DNA of 64,000 nt from Tanytarsus gracilentus (lineage: Eukaryota > Arthropoda > Insecta > Diptera > Chironomidae): positions 558,001 to 622,000 of the forward strand of contig JAXRKN010000030.1 in the NCBI GenBank assembly GCA_038502055.1, in the 5' to 3' direction. The translations under genes and the position numbers were made by a program. The notes under the pieces are model-generated. The model had not been told where the DNA came from. It saw only the letters and a list, made by a program, of their open reading frames with translations, and did no database searches. This document shows positions 34,056-45,742 of this stretch, piece by piece; positions within the stretch are counted from its first letter, which is position 1; each line of letters begins with the position of its first letter.

Positions 34056-37000
34056 ATGTCAACTCAACAAATCCACAACAGTTTTTCATCGCTTTTACCT
34101 CGAGGTTATTCAAAAAAAAGAAAACCGCCGTGGAGAATTTTCACCCTCATTTTTCTTTTCGCATTCATACCACTTGTTGCTGCTATCGATGATGACTTAA
34201 CAACCGAATTTCCGTCAACTGCCGTGGGAACGCCAAAAGATGGAAGTAAGAACCTATAAAAAATGTCTCGACAACATAAAAAAATCTTTTTTTCTGTTGA
34301 CATTAAAGCACTGAAAAAAGCATAAATCATACGCAATTCTCAAGTTACTGAATAAATAATTAGAATTCTGTTGGGGTTAATTTGAAGGGTCATAAATTGA
34401 TGGAGAATTCGAGACCGAGAACAAAATAAAATAAAATAATATGGCTAGCCGTAATTCGATGAGCGAGAAAAATATTCGTAAGAATTGCGATAAAAATTGT
34501 TTTTTTAAAGGGAAAAAATTATTTTTTAATTATGGGTTGAAATTAAACAATGATTAAAAATAGAGATTTAAAATGATTCAAAGATTTAAAATTTTATGGC
34601 ATTAAAAAAATATTTTTAAGAATTTTAATTAAAAAAATTTAAATTTTATGGCAGTTAAATTTTTGAGAAATTACTGAAAATTTTGTGGGAGTTAGAAAAA
34701 TTATTTTTAAGAAAAGTTTTTAATTTCTTTTTCGATTTGAATTTAAAAATCTTCACTTCTCAATACTTTAAAATTACCCTCGATTAATTTTGTAAAAAAA
34801 ACAATTTTTAATATCACAATTTTTCTCTCATGTGCCGCTTTCAAATTACACAAAAACAAGCGATTAATACACTTTGTTTGTAAGGAAATTATCGAGAGCG
34901 ATTTGAATAGAGCGCCTTGAACTCGATTGGGATTTCCCTGGGGATTTCCCCGGATTACATTTTAAATCCCGGGATTTTCGAAAGCCCTATACCATAGACA
35001 GTTTGCATGCACTGTGGGATATTTTATACTTAGATTAAAAATAGTAGAAAACTAAATCAAGTCCTTTCAAGTTGTCAAATCTAATCAACATAACTTTTTC
35101 TTCCTTCTCAGTTTGTCGCGATATTTTCGTCCGCTATGAGCTGGATAAAATTCACGCGCTCACCGGCTGTCGAGTTGTTGAAGGTTCCGTTGCAATCATG
35201 CTAATTGATGAGATTAAAGAGAATGAAATTAAAGACATTTCGTTTCCCGATCTTGTCGAAATTACCGGCTATTTGATGCTCTATCGTATCAGTGGACTCA
35301 AAACCCTCAGCAATCTCTTTCCAAATCTCGCAATTATCAGAGGTCGAGATCTCTTTAAGGACTACGCTCTAATTGTCTACGAGATGATTGCACTCACTGA
35401 CATTAGCTTGACAAGTCTTGTCGAAATCGAGCGCGGAAATGTGCGAATCGAGAAAAATGAAAAACTCTGCTTTGTCGACACAGTCAATTGGAGACGTATC
35501 ACAACCGCCGTGAACAATGACCCCTACCTCGAGGTTCGATTGATCAAATTTAAATTATTCACTTTAATTAAATCAATAAATTTTCTCCCAAAAAAAAAAC
35601 AGAAAAATAAAGTCGCATTTGCATGTCCGAACTGTCCGGTTGATAAATGCTCGAGAAATGTAAAGGAGAACTTTTGTTGGAATACTGAGAGCTGTCAGAG
35701 GACTTGTAAATGTGGCTATGGAATATCTTGCTCAGCGAACGGTACCTGCTGTAGTCCGAGTTGCTTGGGAGGTTGTGAAGATGGAAATTCCGAAAAATGC
35801 ATTGGCTGCAAAAAGTTCTCGATTGGAGTTTATCCGAATATTACATGCATCGATAAATGCCCGAATGACACTTATTTGGTGAGTTGTCTAATTTTAAAAA
35901 CAATTTTTCAGGGGGTGGGAAGCTTGGAGGGATTTGAGTACCTGCAGGTATTTGAATAACCTTGCAATTTTTATAATATCTCAACCCTCAACAGTATCAC
36001 AAACGTCGTTGCCTCACAAAATCCGAGTGCTACGACCTCAACATTAGCATAGCGACCGATAGCAGCGTCGCCAACCCAGAAGGCTCCTTTTTTCCATTCA
36101 AAAATCAATGTTTTTTCGAGTGTCCCCAAGGTTACTCGAAAGTGGGACGAGGCAACTCAACGACCTGCGAAATTTGTAAAAATAAATGTGAAAAGCGATG
36201 TCCATCGAGAATAATTGACTCGATTGCGAGCGCACAAAAGCTGAAGGGATGCTCGATTATTGAGGGACATCTTGAGATACAAATTCGAGGCTCGGCGAAG
36301 AATCTCGACTCGAATAATATTGTGAAGGAACTTCAGCAGAATTTAGCCGACATTGAAGTGATTGAAGAATATTTAAAAATTGCTCGATCGCATCCGATTT
36401 TATCGCTTTCGTTTTTGAAGAATTTGAAGAGAATTAATGGCAAGAAACTTGAGAGCAATAAAAATGCGCTGATTGTTTGGGAAAATCAAAATCTTCAAGA
36501 GCTTTGGGATGAAAATCAAACGGTTATTATTGGAAATGGCGGAAAACTTTTCTTTCACTTCAATCCGAAACTTTGTTTTCATAAAATCGAAGCGCTCGCT
36601 AGAAAAATTGATCCTCGAGTGAATGTGTCCGATATGATTGAAAATTTTGAGACAGCAAAGCTCTCGAATGGCGATAAAACGCCATGCAATGTCGCACCCT
36701 TGGAAGTGACTGTCGAAAACACTTATGCTAATGCTGCTCTGCTATCGTGGTCGAGACTCAAACTCGACGATGATCGATCACTGCTCAATTACGTCGTTTA
36801 CTACATCGCAGCGCCGCACAGAAATGTCACACTATGGGACGCAAGAAATGCTTGTGGCAATGACGATTGGAATGTCGAAGATGTGACAATTCCAAATGGA
36901 GAAGATCGAATAAGTCAACCAATCACAAAACTAGAGCCTTACACTCAATATGCGTTCTATGTTAAAGCGTTCACCCTTGCGACAGAACAAAAAGGAGCTC

Positions 37001-39681
37001 AGAGCGAAATTAATTACTTCAAAACGAAACCTTCGCAGCCGTTGAAGATGAAAGTACCTAAATTACAGGCGTTAGGATCTGATCAGATTGTGAGTTGAAT
37101 TTAGATTGAATTTGAAATTTTTCTATAATTTAAATTTACAATTTAAGAAAGTGACATGGGAAGCACCAAAGAAAGTCAACGGTGAAATCGATCATTTCAT
37201 TCTTAGAGCCAAAGCTTTAGATCAAACTTCAATCTCATCCAGAAATTATTGCGATGATCGTAAGTTTATTAAGTCCAGGATATATAATTGTATTTTAAAA
37301 ATCCAGGAAAAAGTCTAAAACTATTTATTTTTCTTTTATTCAGCACTAAATTCACAACAAATTTCGATCCAGCAAAAAGAAGCTCAATCTCAACCGTCAC
37401 AACCTAAGGAGCTTCCAAAAACAATTGACGGAATCGCGCCCGATGGCTTTTGCGATTGTAAAACTTGTTCTGAGCAGTGCTCGGGTGAAAAATCTAAACA
37501 GACAGAAGATGAAGAAGATCGACGTTATGCGATTGAATTTGAGGACGAAATTCAAGATTTCGTTTACATTCCAAATCCAGACATAACGAATCAAAATGAA
37601 ATGCCAAATGAAGGCTTAAACAGAGCTAAAAGACAAACTGAATTTCCAGAGCAAGTCAATCAAACACCAGCAATTTCTGATCGAGATAATTTGAGACTTT
37701 CGAGTGACTTCTTCAATGATCTAATTGAGAAAAATGAAACGAGTTATATCATCACAAATTTGACGCACTTTAGGACCTATTCAATTTCAATTAGAGTTTG
37801 TCGAAAGCCTGAAAACAACGAAAAACCAGGAACGGACATTCTTTGCAGTTACGAGGCGAGCGATCATCAACAAACTTTTATGGAACCATCAAAAGACAAC
37901 ATTCAAAATTTCATTGTCGAAAAGAATTCAAATAATTCCAGCACGGTCGATATTAAAGTCACTTGGACGCCACCCGAGAATCCAAACGGAATTTTACTCT
38001 CATATCAAATCAGATACAGAAAAGTGGACAGCGACACTTTATTCTCGCCAATTTGCGTGCCGGGCGATAAAAACTCTTACACAATTGCGAAAGTTGCACC
38101 CGGAAATTACAGCATTGAAATGAGAGCGACAACACTCGCGCAGGATGGAAATTACACAAAAGCATATTACATTTACATCGAAGAATCATCGAAAAATTTT
38201 ACAATGTGGTGAGTTTAATTTTTTTTAAATTTATTTTAAAATCTAATTTCTCTTTTTTTTTCAGGATGATAATTTTCATTCTCATATTTTTGTTCATCGT
38301 CAGCTTGATTGCTTTCGGTATAGTTTTTAAGAAAATGTACATGTCGAACATTTCGAGCATGAAACTTATCGCGAACGTCAATCCGGATTATGCTGGCGTA
38401 ACTTACAAAATTGACGAGTGGGAAATTCCTCGCGAGAAAATCCTTCAACTTCAAGAGCTCGGTCAAGGTTCATTTGGAATGGTTTACGAAGGAATTATTA
38501 AAGATTTTCAGCGACCGGGCGAGGAAATTCGATGTGCGATAAAAACCGTCAATGAAAACGCAACCGATAAGGAGCGAGTGAGTTTCCTCAATGAAGCTTC
38601 AGTCATGAAACAATTCGACACTTATCACGTCGTTCGTCTCCTCGGCGTTGTCTCACAAGGTCAACCAACGTTTGTCGTTATGGAACTGATGGCGAATGGA
38701 GATTTAAAAGGATATTTGAGGTTACATCGACCCGAATACGACTCTGGAACGGAATCACCGAAACCGCCGACTTTGAGACAAATTCTACAAATGTCAATTG
38801 AAATTGCTGATGGAATGGCTTACTTGGCAGCTAAGAAGTTCGTGCATAGAGATTTGGCGGCTAGAAATTGCATGGTCGCGGACGATATGACGGTTAAAAT
38901 TGGCGATTTTGGTATGACGAGAGATATTTACGAAACTGATTATTACAGGTGAAATTTGCGAGTAAATTTAACGTAAAATTTGATAATTTTTTGAAATGAT
39001 TTCCAGGAAAGGCACAAAAGGACTTTTACCAGTTCGTTGGATGTCGCCGGAGTCACTTAAAGATGGAGTTTTTACATCCAGCACGGATGTTTTTAGTTTT
39101 GGGGTTGTGCTATGGGAAATGGCAACTCTAGCCTCGCAGCCTTATCAGGTAAAGAAATAATTGAATAATTTTCATCAAGTTTATTAGAACTCAATAAAAG
39201 AATGTCAAATGTCATTCAAATCCTTAATCCGATCATTACTCGTTTAGGGTCTCTCGAACGACCAAGTATTACGTTACGTCATCGAGGGCGGCGTTATGGA
39301 GCGACCGGAAAATTGTCCGGACAAACTCTACGAACTTATGCGGCGATGTTGGCAGCATCGACCGACCGCGAGACCCACATTCATGGACATCATCACGATG
39401 CTCCTCGAGGATGTGAATCCAAAGTTCCAGAAAGTGAGCTTTTATCACTCGATACAGGGTCAAGAGATTTTACATCAGTTGATGCAGGGAGAGTTGGGTG
39501 AGTTTTAAATAAAAATCAGTCGATAAAAGGAAGAAAATTTATGTTTCAAAATTCAGCAGTTCAAATCACTGATGACGTCACAACTCCTCTCCGTCAAGAG
39601 GAAGAAGAAACTTCGAGCGTTGAAGTTGGAAATAATTTTCTGATGGGCGAATATCGAAACGGATCAGTTGGTGATTTATAG
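34056..39681 (+). CDS. InR: Insulin-like receptor tyrosine kinase
   Basis: Ten exons: 34056-34245, 35112-35533, 35603-35878, 35995-37089, 37148-37259, 37344-38208, 38265-38948, 39007-39148, 39248-39497 and 39557-39681, giving 1386 residues. Order: internal signal segment (FTLIFLFAFIPLVAA), L1 domain, furin-like Cys-rich region, L2 domain, FnIII domains, furin site RAKR at 792-795 separating alpha and beta chains, TM at about 988-1008, juxtamembrane NPDY (1026-1029) for IRS/PTB docking, and the kinase: GQGSFG loop, K1080, HRD 1181, DFG 1201, and activation tyrosines Y1209, Y1213 and Y1214. The tail after the kinase is only some 65 residues, like vertebrate receptors and unlike the roughly 2100-residue Drosophila form with its docking extension. 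It binds insulin-like peptides and drives PI3K/FoxO growth control. Introns 1 and 3 hold MITE relics. Confidence 0.97.
34930..34989. mobile_element. TCCCGGG-family repeat remnant in InR intron 1
   Basis: Contains GGGATTTCCCTGGGGATTT and AAATCCCGGGATTTTCGAAA, the inner and terminal parts of the family seen complete at 54063-54212. Only one end is recognisable. Confidence 0.55.
35909..35964. mobile_element. Short family 3 element in InR intron 3
   Basis: Starts CAGGGGGTGGGAAGCTTG and contains GTACCTGCAGGTA, both shared with the element at 44926-45047. The 8 bp CAATTTTT flank it on both sides (35901-35908 and 35965-35972), although this 8-mer is low-complexity and the right terminus (AACCTTG) is poor. 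It is either a short deleted copy or a chance flank match. Confidence 0.55.
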
Positions 39682-40428
39682 GAAAGTTAGTCATGAGGTG
39701 TGTAAAAAGTACCAGTGAAAAATTTAGTTAAAGTTTAGTTTTTAAAAATGTAAATAATTTTTCTGCCCGAAAGTCTCGCAGCTACAACAAAAAAGCTTTA
39801 TCCACATCACTTCCAATGTTGCCCACAAAACAATGAAAAAAACAATAGCACGAAAAATGACGAATTGCCTCCGACATAAATTAATTAAATAAAAATAGTT
39901 TTTAGTTCGATAGATAGTTGAAAAAATCTCACAATAGTCCAAAAGCTGCGGGGTTTGGGGGTGAAGAAAATAAATCACAAAAAATTAGGAATTATTTTAA
40001 AAAATTTCTAATTAAAAAAATCAAAAAACTGGAATTGATTTTGATATAAAAAAAATTGTTCCTTCAGTTAACTTTAAATTGTGCCAAGATGAGAATTTCT
40101 CATATTTTTGCATAAATTTTTTTAAATTAAACAAAAAACCTTTAAATTCCTTCGCTAGCTTTAAAACAAATTCTTGCTTTCATGTCGCAGCTCTTAATTA
40201 AAAAACTTTATTGAATAAAGTTAAGAGAAAAGTTAGTTTGTAAATTTTTAAACTCAATTTTTGTTTGTTTTACGATCAAAGCAGAATTATTTTAAAAAGG
40301 CTTTAAATTATTAAACTGAAAAATGTTGATTAAAAAACTCAAATAAAAAATCCACAAGACGACACAGAAATAAATTTTATTTTATGATTTTAAAAGTTTG
40401 AATTTAGCTTAAATTTTCTGATCAGACC

Positions 40429-40562
40429 CTGAGATGGGAAATAACATAGTAATTGAGTAAAAATTACATAACAAAAAATTTAATTTAATTACTTACATTT
40501 TCATATAAAATTCTTCAATATTAAATCACATTGCATGTTTTTTTTGTAATTCCCCATCTCTG
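40429..40562. mobile_element. hAT-like MITE, family 1
   Basis: 134 bp, beginning CTGAGATGGGAAATAACA and ending TGTAATTCCCCATCTCTG. Inverted termini around an AT-rich core. No clear target duplication remains. Confidence 0.75.
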
Positions 40563-40872
40563 GCTTAAATTCTAGAAATAATTCTTTTCTGTGTCAAATT
40601 GTGGCGAAAAATGTTCATTCTCACTTGCAAATAATCCATTCGTAAATTATCCAAAATACCGTTTTTCACAATAGAATTTTTGTAGTGAAATAAAATTAAT
40701 CGAAAAAGGCTGAAAAAGATTTTCAAAAAAAATTTAGAAAATAAGAATCAAGTCATGTAAGAAGTAAATAGAACTGAAAATGGATTTTAGGGTGAAAATT
40801 TCTGGAAAATTAATGTCTGTTTAGATACCATAAAAATAGGATTCAAAATAAATTTTGTAATGAAGTTAAATT

Positions 40873-40947
40873 CAGGGGTGGAAAACTCGCAATTTAAAAA
40901 TTTAATGTTTTGGATTCAATTTAAACATTGTAAGTGTCTCGCCCCTG
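40873..40947. mobile_element. hAT-like MITE, family 2
   Basis: 75 bp, beginning CAGGGGTGGAAAACTCGCAA and ending TTGTAAGTGTCTCGCCCCTG, the same termini as 17661-17732. The flanking octamers do not match well. Confidence 0.7.
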
Positions 40948-41037
40948 CAATCATTTTTTTGCTGGTTATCGAGATTCTTCAGATTGATAAAAATGTTAAT
41001 TGAAATTACTTAATTTTTGAATCTTTCTAGAAAAATT

Positions 41038-41170
41038 CAGGGATGGACGATTACAAAAAAATTTATGTCATGTAATTTAATTTTGGGATTTTATTTGAAA
41101 ATTTAATTAATTACATGAAATTTTTTGTAATAGAATTTTTACTCTATTACTAAGTAATTGACCATCTCTG
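41038..41170. mobile_element. hAT-like MITE, family 1, with perfect target duplication
   Basis: 133 bp, beginning CAGGGATGGACGATTACA and ending TAATTGACCATCTCTG. Flanked by exact 8-bp copies of GAAAAATT (41030-41037 and 41171-41178). Confidence 0.88.
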
Positions 41171-41821
41171 GAAAAATTTAAAAACTTGCAACACAACGAT
41201 AGAAAAAGTTTTTAAGTTATTGAAATTTTAAATTTACTTCTTAAAAATCATTTGTATTTAATTAAATGATTTTGAAATAATTATTTTTCAATTTTAAGCC
41301 AATTAATTATTATTTTAGTAGCTTAGATGAATTTTCTTTTTTAGTTTACAGGCAAATAAAATTTAGTTTAATTATTAAAGTTTTTATGTTATTGTCAGTA
41401 AAGTTAATTAAATGAAATCACATTACTGAATGGAAAACCAAGTTTATAAGGTGAAAAATAAAAATTAAAAATTCGTAAAAATAAAAACATTTTCAGGGGA
41501 CTGACACTCTGCGTAAACAGAAAATTTTTCATCTGTTAAAAAGTATTTTTTAAATTTGTGCCGACAGGGATGAAATTATAAAAATTTTAAAACTTATTTT
41601 TAGATTGATAAATTTTGCAAAACGAGCTACCAATTTTTCGATTTACAACACACTCAAAAAAATTTTTGTTATCGCATCGATAAAAACGATTTCAGCAATT
41701 TATGATTTCATGGTTTTTTTATTGGAAGCCAGACAAGGTTGATGTCAATCGGGAAAAAAAATTCAATTAAATTAATTTTATTCGATTTTGTTTTAAAAGT
41801 TGAAAGTAATTTAAATTCGTG

Positions 41822-42446
41822 ATGAGAGTAAAGAAAAGTTTTTGTGGCTGTTCATTGACAGCCGTAGGATTGACAGTCGCTATGTGAGTGACTGATTAAA
41901 AAATTTAATTTTAATTGTTTCTAAAATTTTTAACCAGACTTGGAATTGTCTTCAGCGTTTTAAGAGTTTTGTACATGATTTTTGCATTAGGAAATATTGA
42001 AAGATTTTGCATTAACAATGGAGATTGTGGTTCAAATCGTAAGTCAATGATTTTTATTTATTTATTTTTTAAAAAATTTTTTTGTGAATTTTAAGCGAGA
42101 TTGAAAGTTTTATGGCTGCTGACTGTCAGTGTCATAAGCTTTGGACTGCACGTTGGACTAGAAATTGGAATCAGCGACGTAAGAAAATTTAATTAAAAAA
42201 TTATTTAATTATTTTACAATTTTATAGCGCGAGCCACGACTAATTTTTTTGTACATAATTGTCTCGACAATTTATTTTCTAATTTCATCAATTGGATTTA
42301 TATCAAGTGCATTAACGTTTCCTTCAATGCTGCTCGTTTTAGTCATTGGTTATGCGATTTTCATTTACATCATGATGATTCTTTACTCACTCAAATGTAA
42401 AATGGAAGAGCAGAAAATGGAAGCTGTGCCGACTGAAGTGGCGTGA
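41822..42446 (+). CDS. Four-TM small protein, YSLKC-EE family, member 3
   Basis: Exons 41822-41883, 41938-42038, 42096-42178 and 42228-42446 give 154 residues with intron phases 2-1-0. Start MRVKKSFCGCSLTAVGLTVA, TM1 (LGIVFSVLRVLYMIFALGN), a Cys loop (FCINNGDCGS), TM2 (LLTVSVISFGLHVGLEIGIS), TM3 (IIVSTIYFLISSIGF) and TM4 ending in LYSLKCKMEEQK. It is closest to the gene at 60184: both share ..CGCSL..GLT.AM, MIFALGN...FC and H..LE.GIS. Membrane location is predicted, function unknown. Confidence 0.85.
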
Positions 42447-42935
42447 ATTTAAAATTAAAATAAATTAACTTTGGATTTAAATTAAAATTAAGAGATTACC
42501 AACTGAGGTTTTAATATAGAAATTTTTAAGTAATGATTTAAAAAATTTAAATTACGATGGAACTAATTTGAAAATGTTCTGATTTAAAATTTCAGCCTCA
42601 TTTTTTTAAAAAATATTTAAAGCTCTAAAAATCAGAGAATTTTATAAATAATTTTTAAAAATTAAATTTTTTTCTCACGGATATTTTTAACGGTACAAAA
42701 TTATTTGCAGTATATTCTTAAGAAGCTTTTCAAAAAAGTCTTTTGCCACAAATTTTTGCTCCCTCAAGTGTCAAGTCTTTTGCTACAAAACTCTTGTTTC
42801 CTCAAGTCTTTTAGTTAAAAATTCACCAAGCGGATATTGTAAAATTTCCAATAAAAAAAATTAACATTTCCTTTCAGAATTTTACCAGTCGAAATAATTT
42901 TTAACTTATTCATTCTTCAACTCAACGTCTTCAAA
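42447..42935. other. Spacer with a short tandem repeat
   Basis: Contains a diverged tandem repeat at 42736-42812 in which AAGTCTTTTGCYACAAA recurs after 37 bp with CCTCAAGT between units. Otherwise AT-rich, serving as 3' flank of the four-TM gene and promoter of the lectin-like gene. Confidence 0.5.
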
Positions 42936-44912
42936 ATGAGTCAATTTTTGATATTTCTCCAACTTTTATTATTTTTTCAACTTTCAAAAGCTGCCAACGT
43001 GTCACAAATCGAGTTTGAACTCGAAAAGTCTTTTAATGAGTTGATGAAGCAAGAACTTAAGCTTGCAAATATGATTTCAACTTGCAACAGGGTCGCAGAA
43101 GCTGCAAACAAAAATTTAAACGCTTCAAATCTTCCAAATAATTTTTTGGAAAGTTTTAGTGACTTTGTGACCATCGCCAGGAACATTCAGATGATTCTAA
43201 ACTTTGAGAAATTTGTGAAGTGCGGACTTCAAGTTTGTGATTGTGAAATTTATCAAATTTCTCAGCTCGGATTCCAAATTGCAAAAGTTGAAAATTTGAT
43301 GAAGTTCACGGTTGAAAATTCGACGAAATTTTATGAGAGTCGTTCGAGAATTTTCTATAATTTCATGCTCAACTTTCGAACTTTGCAAAATATTTGGACA
43401 AAGGAATTTCTCGTCTTGACTTTCTTCAATCGCTCTTCGACAATTCTGAATGAGTTTGGAAATTATTTTGGACTTCTTGGAGTTGTTCGAACTTTTCTAA
43501 TCAACATGAAAGATTTTCTCACTTCAGATGTCGCAATTTTGAAATGTCAAGTTGTAAATTCGAATTTTAAATCTAACGGCGATAAAATTGATGACAATTT
43601 AAGAAGTTTTGAACAAAAACTCTTGAATTTGACTTTAATTGCTTGGGATAAAGTCAACATTTCATTGAACACTGTCTCAAGTGCTAGAAAAGTTTCTTCA
43701 TCGGCTGCTCAAAAATTTCCACTTCAAGAACTATCGGATACTTTTAAAAAAACTTCAACGGTTGACGATCACTCGCCAAAACTTAAATGGCCGCACATTC
43801 CCGACACCTCTGGAGCATCTTTCGCTAAAATGAGAATTCGAACTTGTCAGGAGAAAAAAACTTCTTTTGGATTCACTTCTAGATCAGCTTCTGAAAATCA
43901 AACAGAAATTCAAAATAATCTCGATGATTTAAATGCCGTATCTAAAGTCACATCGAAGAATATCGAGAACAAATCAAGAAATGTTCGCTCAACTTCAACT
44001 GACATCTTAGACGTCGTCAATGCCACAATCAATGTCATAAACTTTTACAATCTTTATCTCGATGAACTTAAAGTTGCCATTTCAAAAGTTGATGAAATTT
44101 CTCAAAGGACATCGTTTGCTGGTTGTTCAAATGTCATCGACATCTTCACTGATTCTGTTTACTTGAAAACTTCTTGCAGACAAGCTGCATCCAGCAATGA
44201 AGTTGCGCAAACTAATTGTCAGTCTTTCGGAATGAAGCTATATCAAGTGAAAAATTATGACGAGTATATTGGAATTATGTCGACTGCTTTTGCAGCGTAT
44301 GGCTTAAGTACTGGTGCTGCATTTTTGATTGGTGGCCTTAAAGCATCAAATGGAAGTTGGTTTGCTGAAGATCGACCGATTTTTAGTTCTGCAGTGCCTA
44401 AGAACACTGCTGGCCGTTGCATGAGTGTATCAGTCGGAGGCACGAACATAAACTTCAATAGCATCAATTGCAGTTCAGGCGCGAATACATTTTGTGAGCT
44501 TTTTAAATCATTTCCCGTCAATCGAGTGCCAGTGACCACAAATTGTAGAAATTTAACGACAATTCAAGATTCAGGAAGTGTTTACTTAAAATCAGCGTGC
44601 ATTATTGGGTCTTCAGGTATAAATGACGTCGCAAGATCAATTTGCCGAATGTACGGAATGAATTTGTTTAAAATCAGAACTGCTGACGACTTCAATGCCG
44701 TCAAAACATTTGTTTCAGCTTCTTTTACAACTGTGCAACAGATTTATGTCGATGGAAGATTAGAGGGTGGAGTTTGGAAGTTCGAAAGTGGTACACTCTT
44801 TAGTGGAGCTATTCCAGCATCAGTGACTGGACCGTGTTTGATTTTAAGTCCAAATGGCACAACTGGAATATCTTGTGGTGCATCTTACAGAGTTTTGTGT
44901 GAATTTGTTTGA
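42936..44912 (+). CDS. Intronless secreted protein with two C-type-lectin-like domains
   Basis: A single uninterrupted frame of 658 residues starting with a signal peptide (FLIFLQLLLFFQLSKA). Residues up to about 385 are helical and rich in N-glycosylation sequons, with a small Cys pattern (CGLQVCDCEIYQ). Two related C-terminal modules follow, each beginning SVYLK(T/S)xC, with a middle Cys in the C(Q/R)xxGMxLx(Q/K)(V/I) motif and a closing FCELF or LCEFV. This is the cysteine order and hydrophobic pattern of C-type lectin folds. The calcium-binding EPN/QPD and WND motifs are not evident, so sugar binding is uncertain. It is unusual here in having no intron, which may mean a retrocopy origin. 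A MITE lies 13 bp after the stop. Confidence 0.78.
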   Translation: MSQFLIFLQLLLFFQLSKAANVSQIEFELEKSFNELMKQELKLANMISTCNRVAEAANKNLNASNLPNNFLESFSDFVTIARNIQMILNFEKFVKCGLQVCDCEIYQISQLGFQIAKVENLMKFTVENSTKFYESRSRIFYNFMLNFRTLQNIWTKEFLVLTFFNRSSTILNEFGNYFGLLGVVRTFLINMKDFLTSDVAILKCQVVNSNFKSNGDKIDDNLRSFEQKLLNLTLIAWDKVNISLNTVSSARKVSSSAAQKFPLQELSDTFKKTSTVDDHSPKLKWPHIPDTSGASFAKMRIRTCQEKKTSFGFTSRSASENQTEIQNNLDDLNAVSKVTSKNIENKSRNVRSTSTDILDVVNATINVINFYNLYLDELKVAISKVDEISQRTSFAGCSNVIDIFTDSVYLKTSCRQAASSNEVAQTNCQSFGMKLYQVKNYDEYIGIMSTAFAAYGLSTGAAFLIGGLKASNGSWFAEDRPIFSSAVPKNTAGRCMSVSVGGTNINFNSINCSSGANTFCELFKSFPVNRVPVTTNCRNLTTIQDSGSVYLKSACIIGSSGINDVARSICRMYGMNLFKIRTADDFNAVKTFVSASFTTVQQIYVDGRLEGGVWKFESGTLFSGAIPASVTGPCLILSPNGTTGISCGASYRVLCEFV

Positions 44913-44925
44913 ATTAAATTTTATC

Positions 44926-45047
44926 CAGGGGGTGAAAAGTTTGCAGCTACAAGAATACCCGCAGGTACCAATACTGAGTACCTAAGAGTACCTGCAGGTA
45001 CCAGTACATGTATTTTGCAGGTACTACCTGCAAGCTTCCCAACCCCG
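44926..45047. mobile_element. hAT-like MITE, family 3, with perfect target duplication
   Basis: 122 bp, beginning CAGGGGGTGAAAAGTTTGCA and ending TGCAAGCTTCCCAACCCCG. Exact 8-bp ATTTTATC copies lie at 44918-44925 and 45048-45055. The interior is unusual: repeated GTACCTGCAGGTACC-type palindromes (PstI/KpnI-like cores) instead of plain AT-rich DNA. Confidence 0.88.
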
Positions 45048-45130
45048 ATTTTATCGAAAGTAATAAAAAATGCGTGAATTTATTAAAAAAAATAATTAAA
45101 ATTTTTATTTTCGAGATTCGTATAATTTTT

Positions 45131-45742
45131 TTAAGATTGCCATCCATAAGGAATTGCTTTTGTCTCATGATCCCTTCGTTTTTCCTTTAAAATTGCTCGA
45201 TGAAGTCCTGCAACGACAACCATGAGCATGAAGCACAAAACAGAGTATCCAATGTATGGTAAAAGCCCAAAACGAATGCCTTCAATCATTGTCGCGACTG
45301 AGAGCCAAACAGACACGAAATAATAAGCAGGGAAGAAGAAGAATGAGTTCTAAAATTTAAATCAACAAATTAAAAATTAAAATAATTTCTTTTTTAGCTT
45401 TTTAACCTTCTCTTGAGCTGTGTTGACTCCGAGTGGCAGCAAAGCGTTGAAGAAAATTCCCAACATGTAGCCACACACTTCAAAAATGAAATGATAATCA
45501 GTTCCTGAAATAAAATTTATGAAATTCTCTCAGTGAATTAAATATTTTTCAAACTCACTCTTCCATGTATCGACATTTGGATTGAAAGCGACACTTTTAA
45601 CAATTTTATGGCGATCGTGCTCGCCACTTGTTGAGATCCTCCAATGGCCCTCGAACACCATGTATTTGAACCAGAAGAAAAATGCACAGCACAAAATGTT
45701 GAAGATGGAAATCACCCAAGCTGTTTTCGTTATGTGAGACAT
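45131..45742 (-). CDS. Small four-TM protein, unrelated to the YSLKC-EE family
   Basis: Exons 45559-45742, 45407-45504 and 45131-45349 give 166 residues; phases are 1 and 0. TM1 is WVISIFNILCCAFFFWF, followed by a polar extracellular loop (GHWRISTSGEHDRHKIVKSV), TM2 (VCGYMLGIFFNALLPLGV), TM3 (FFFFPAYYFVSVWLSVATM) and TM4 (IGYSVLCFMLMVVVAGLH), ending with a basic tail KEKRRDHETKAIPYGWQS. An acceptor directly before the ATG implies an upstream non-coding exon. I do not recognise the family. Confidence 0.8.

Larger units (their letters stand above)
39682..41821. other. InR 3' flank and intergenic region rich in MITEs
   Basis: No gene seen in 2.1 kb. AT-rich sequence, the probable long InR 3' UTR, and three separate inverted-repeat elements (40429-40562, 40873-40947, 41038-41170). 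Confidence 0.5.

Noticed and set aside
39202..39501. Open frame of about 99 codons (+) inside the insulin receptor 3' part
   Set aside because: It overlaps InR exon 9 in another frame, and the InR frame encodes the conserved kinase C-lobe (YVIEGGVMERPENCPDKLYE).
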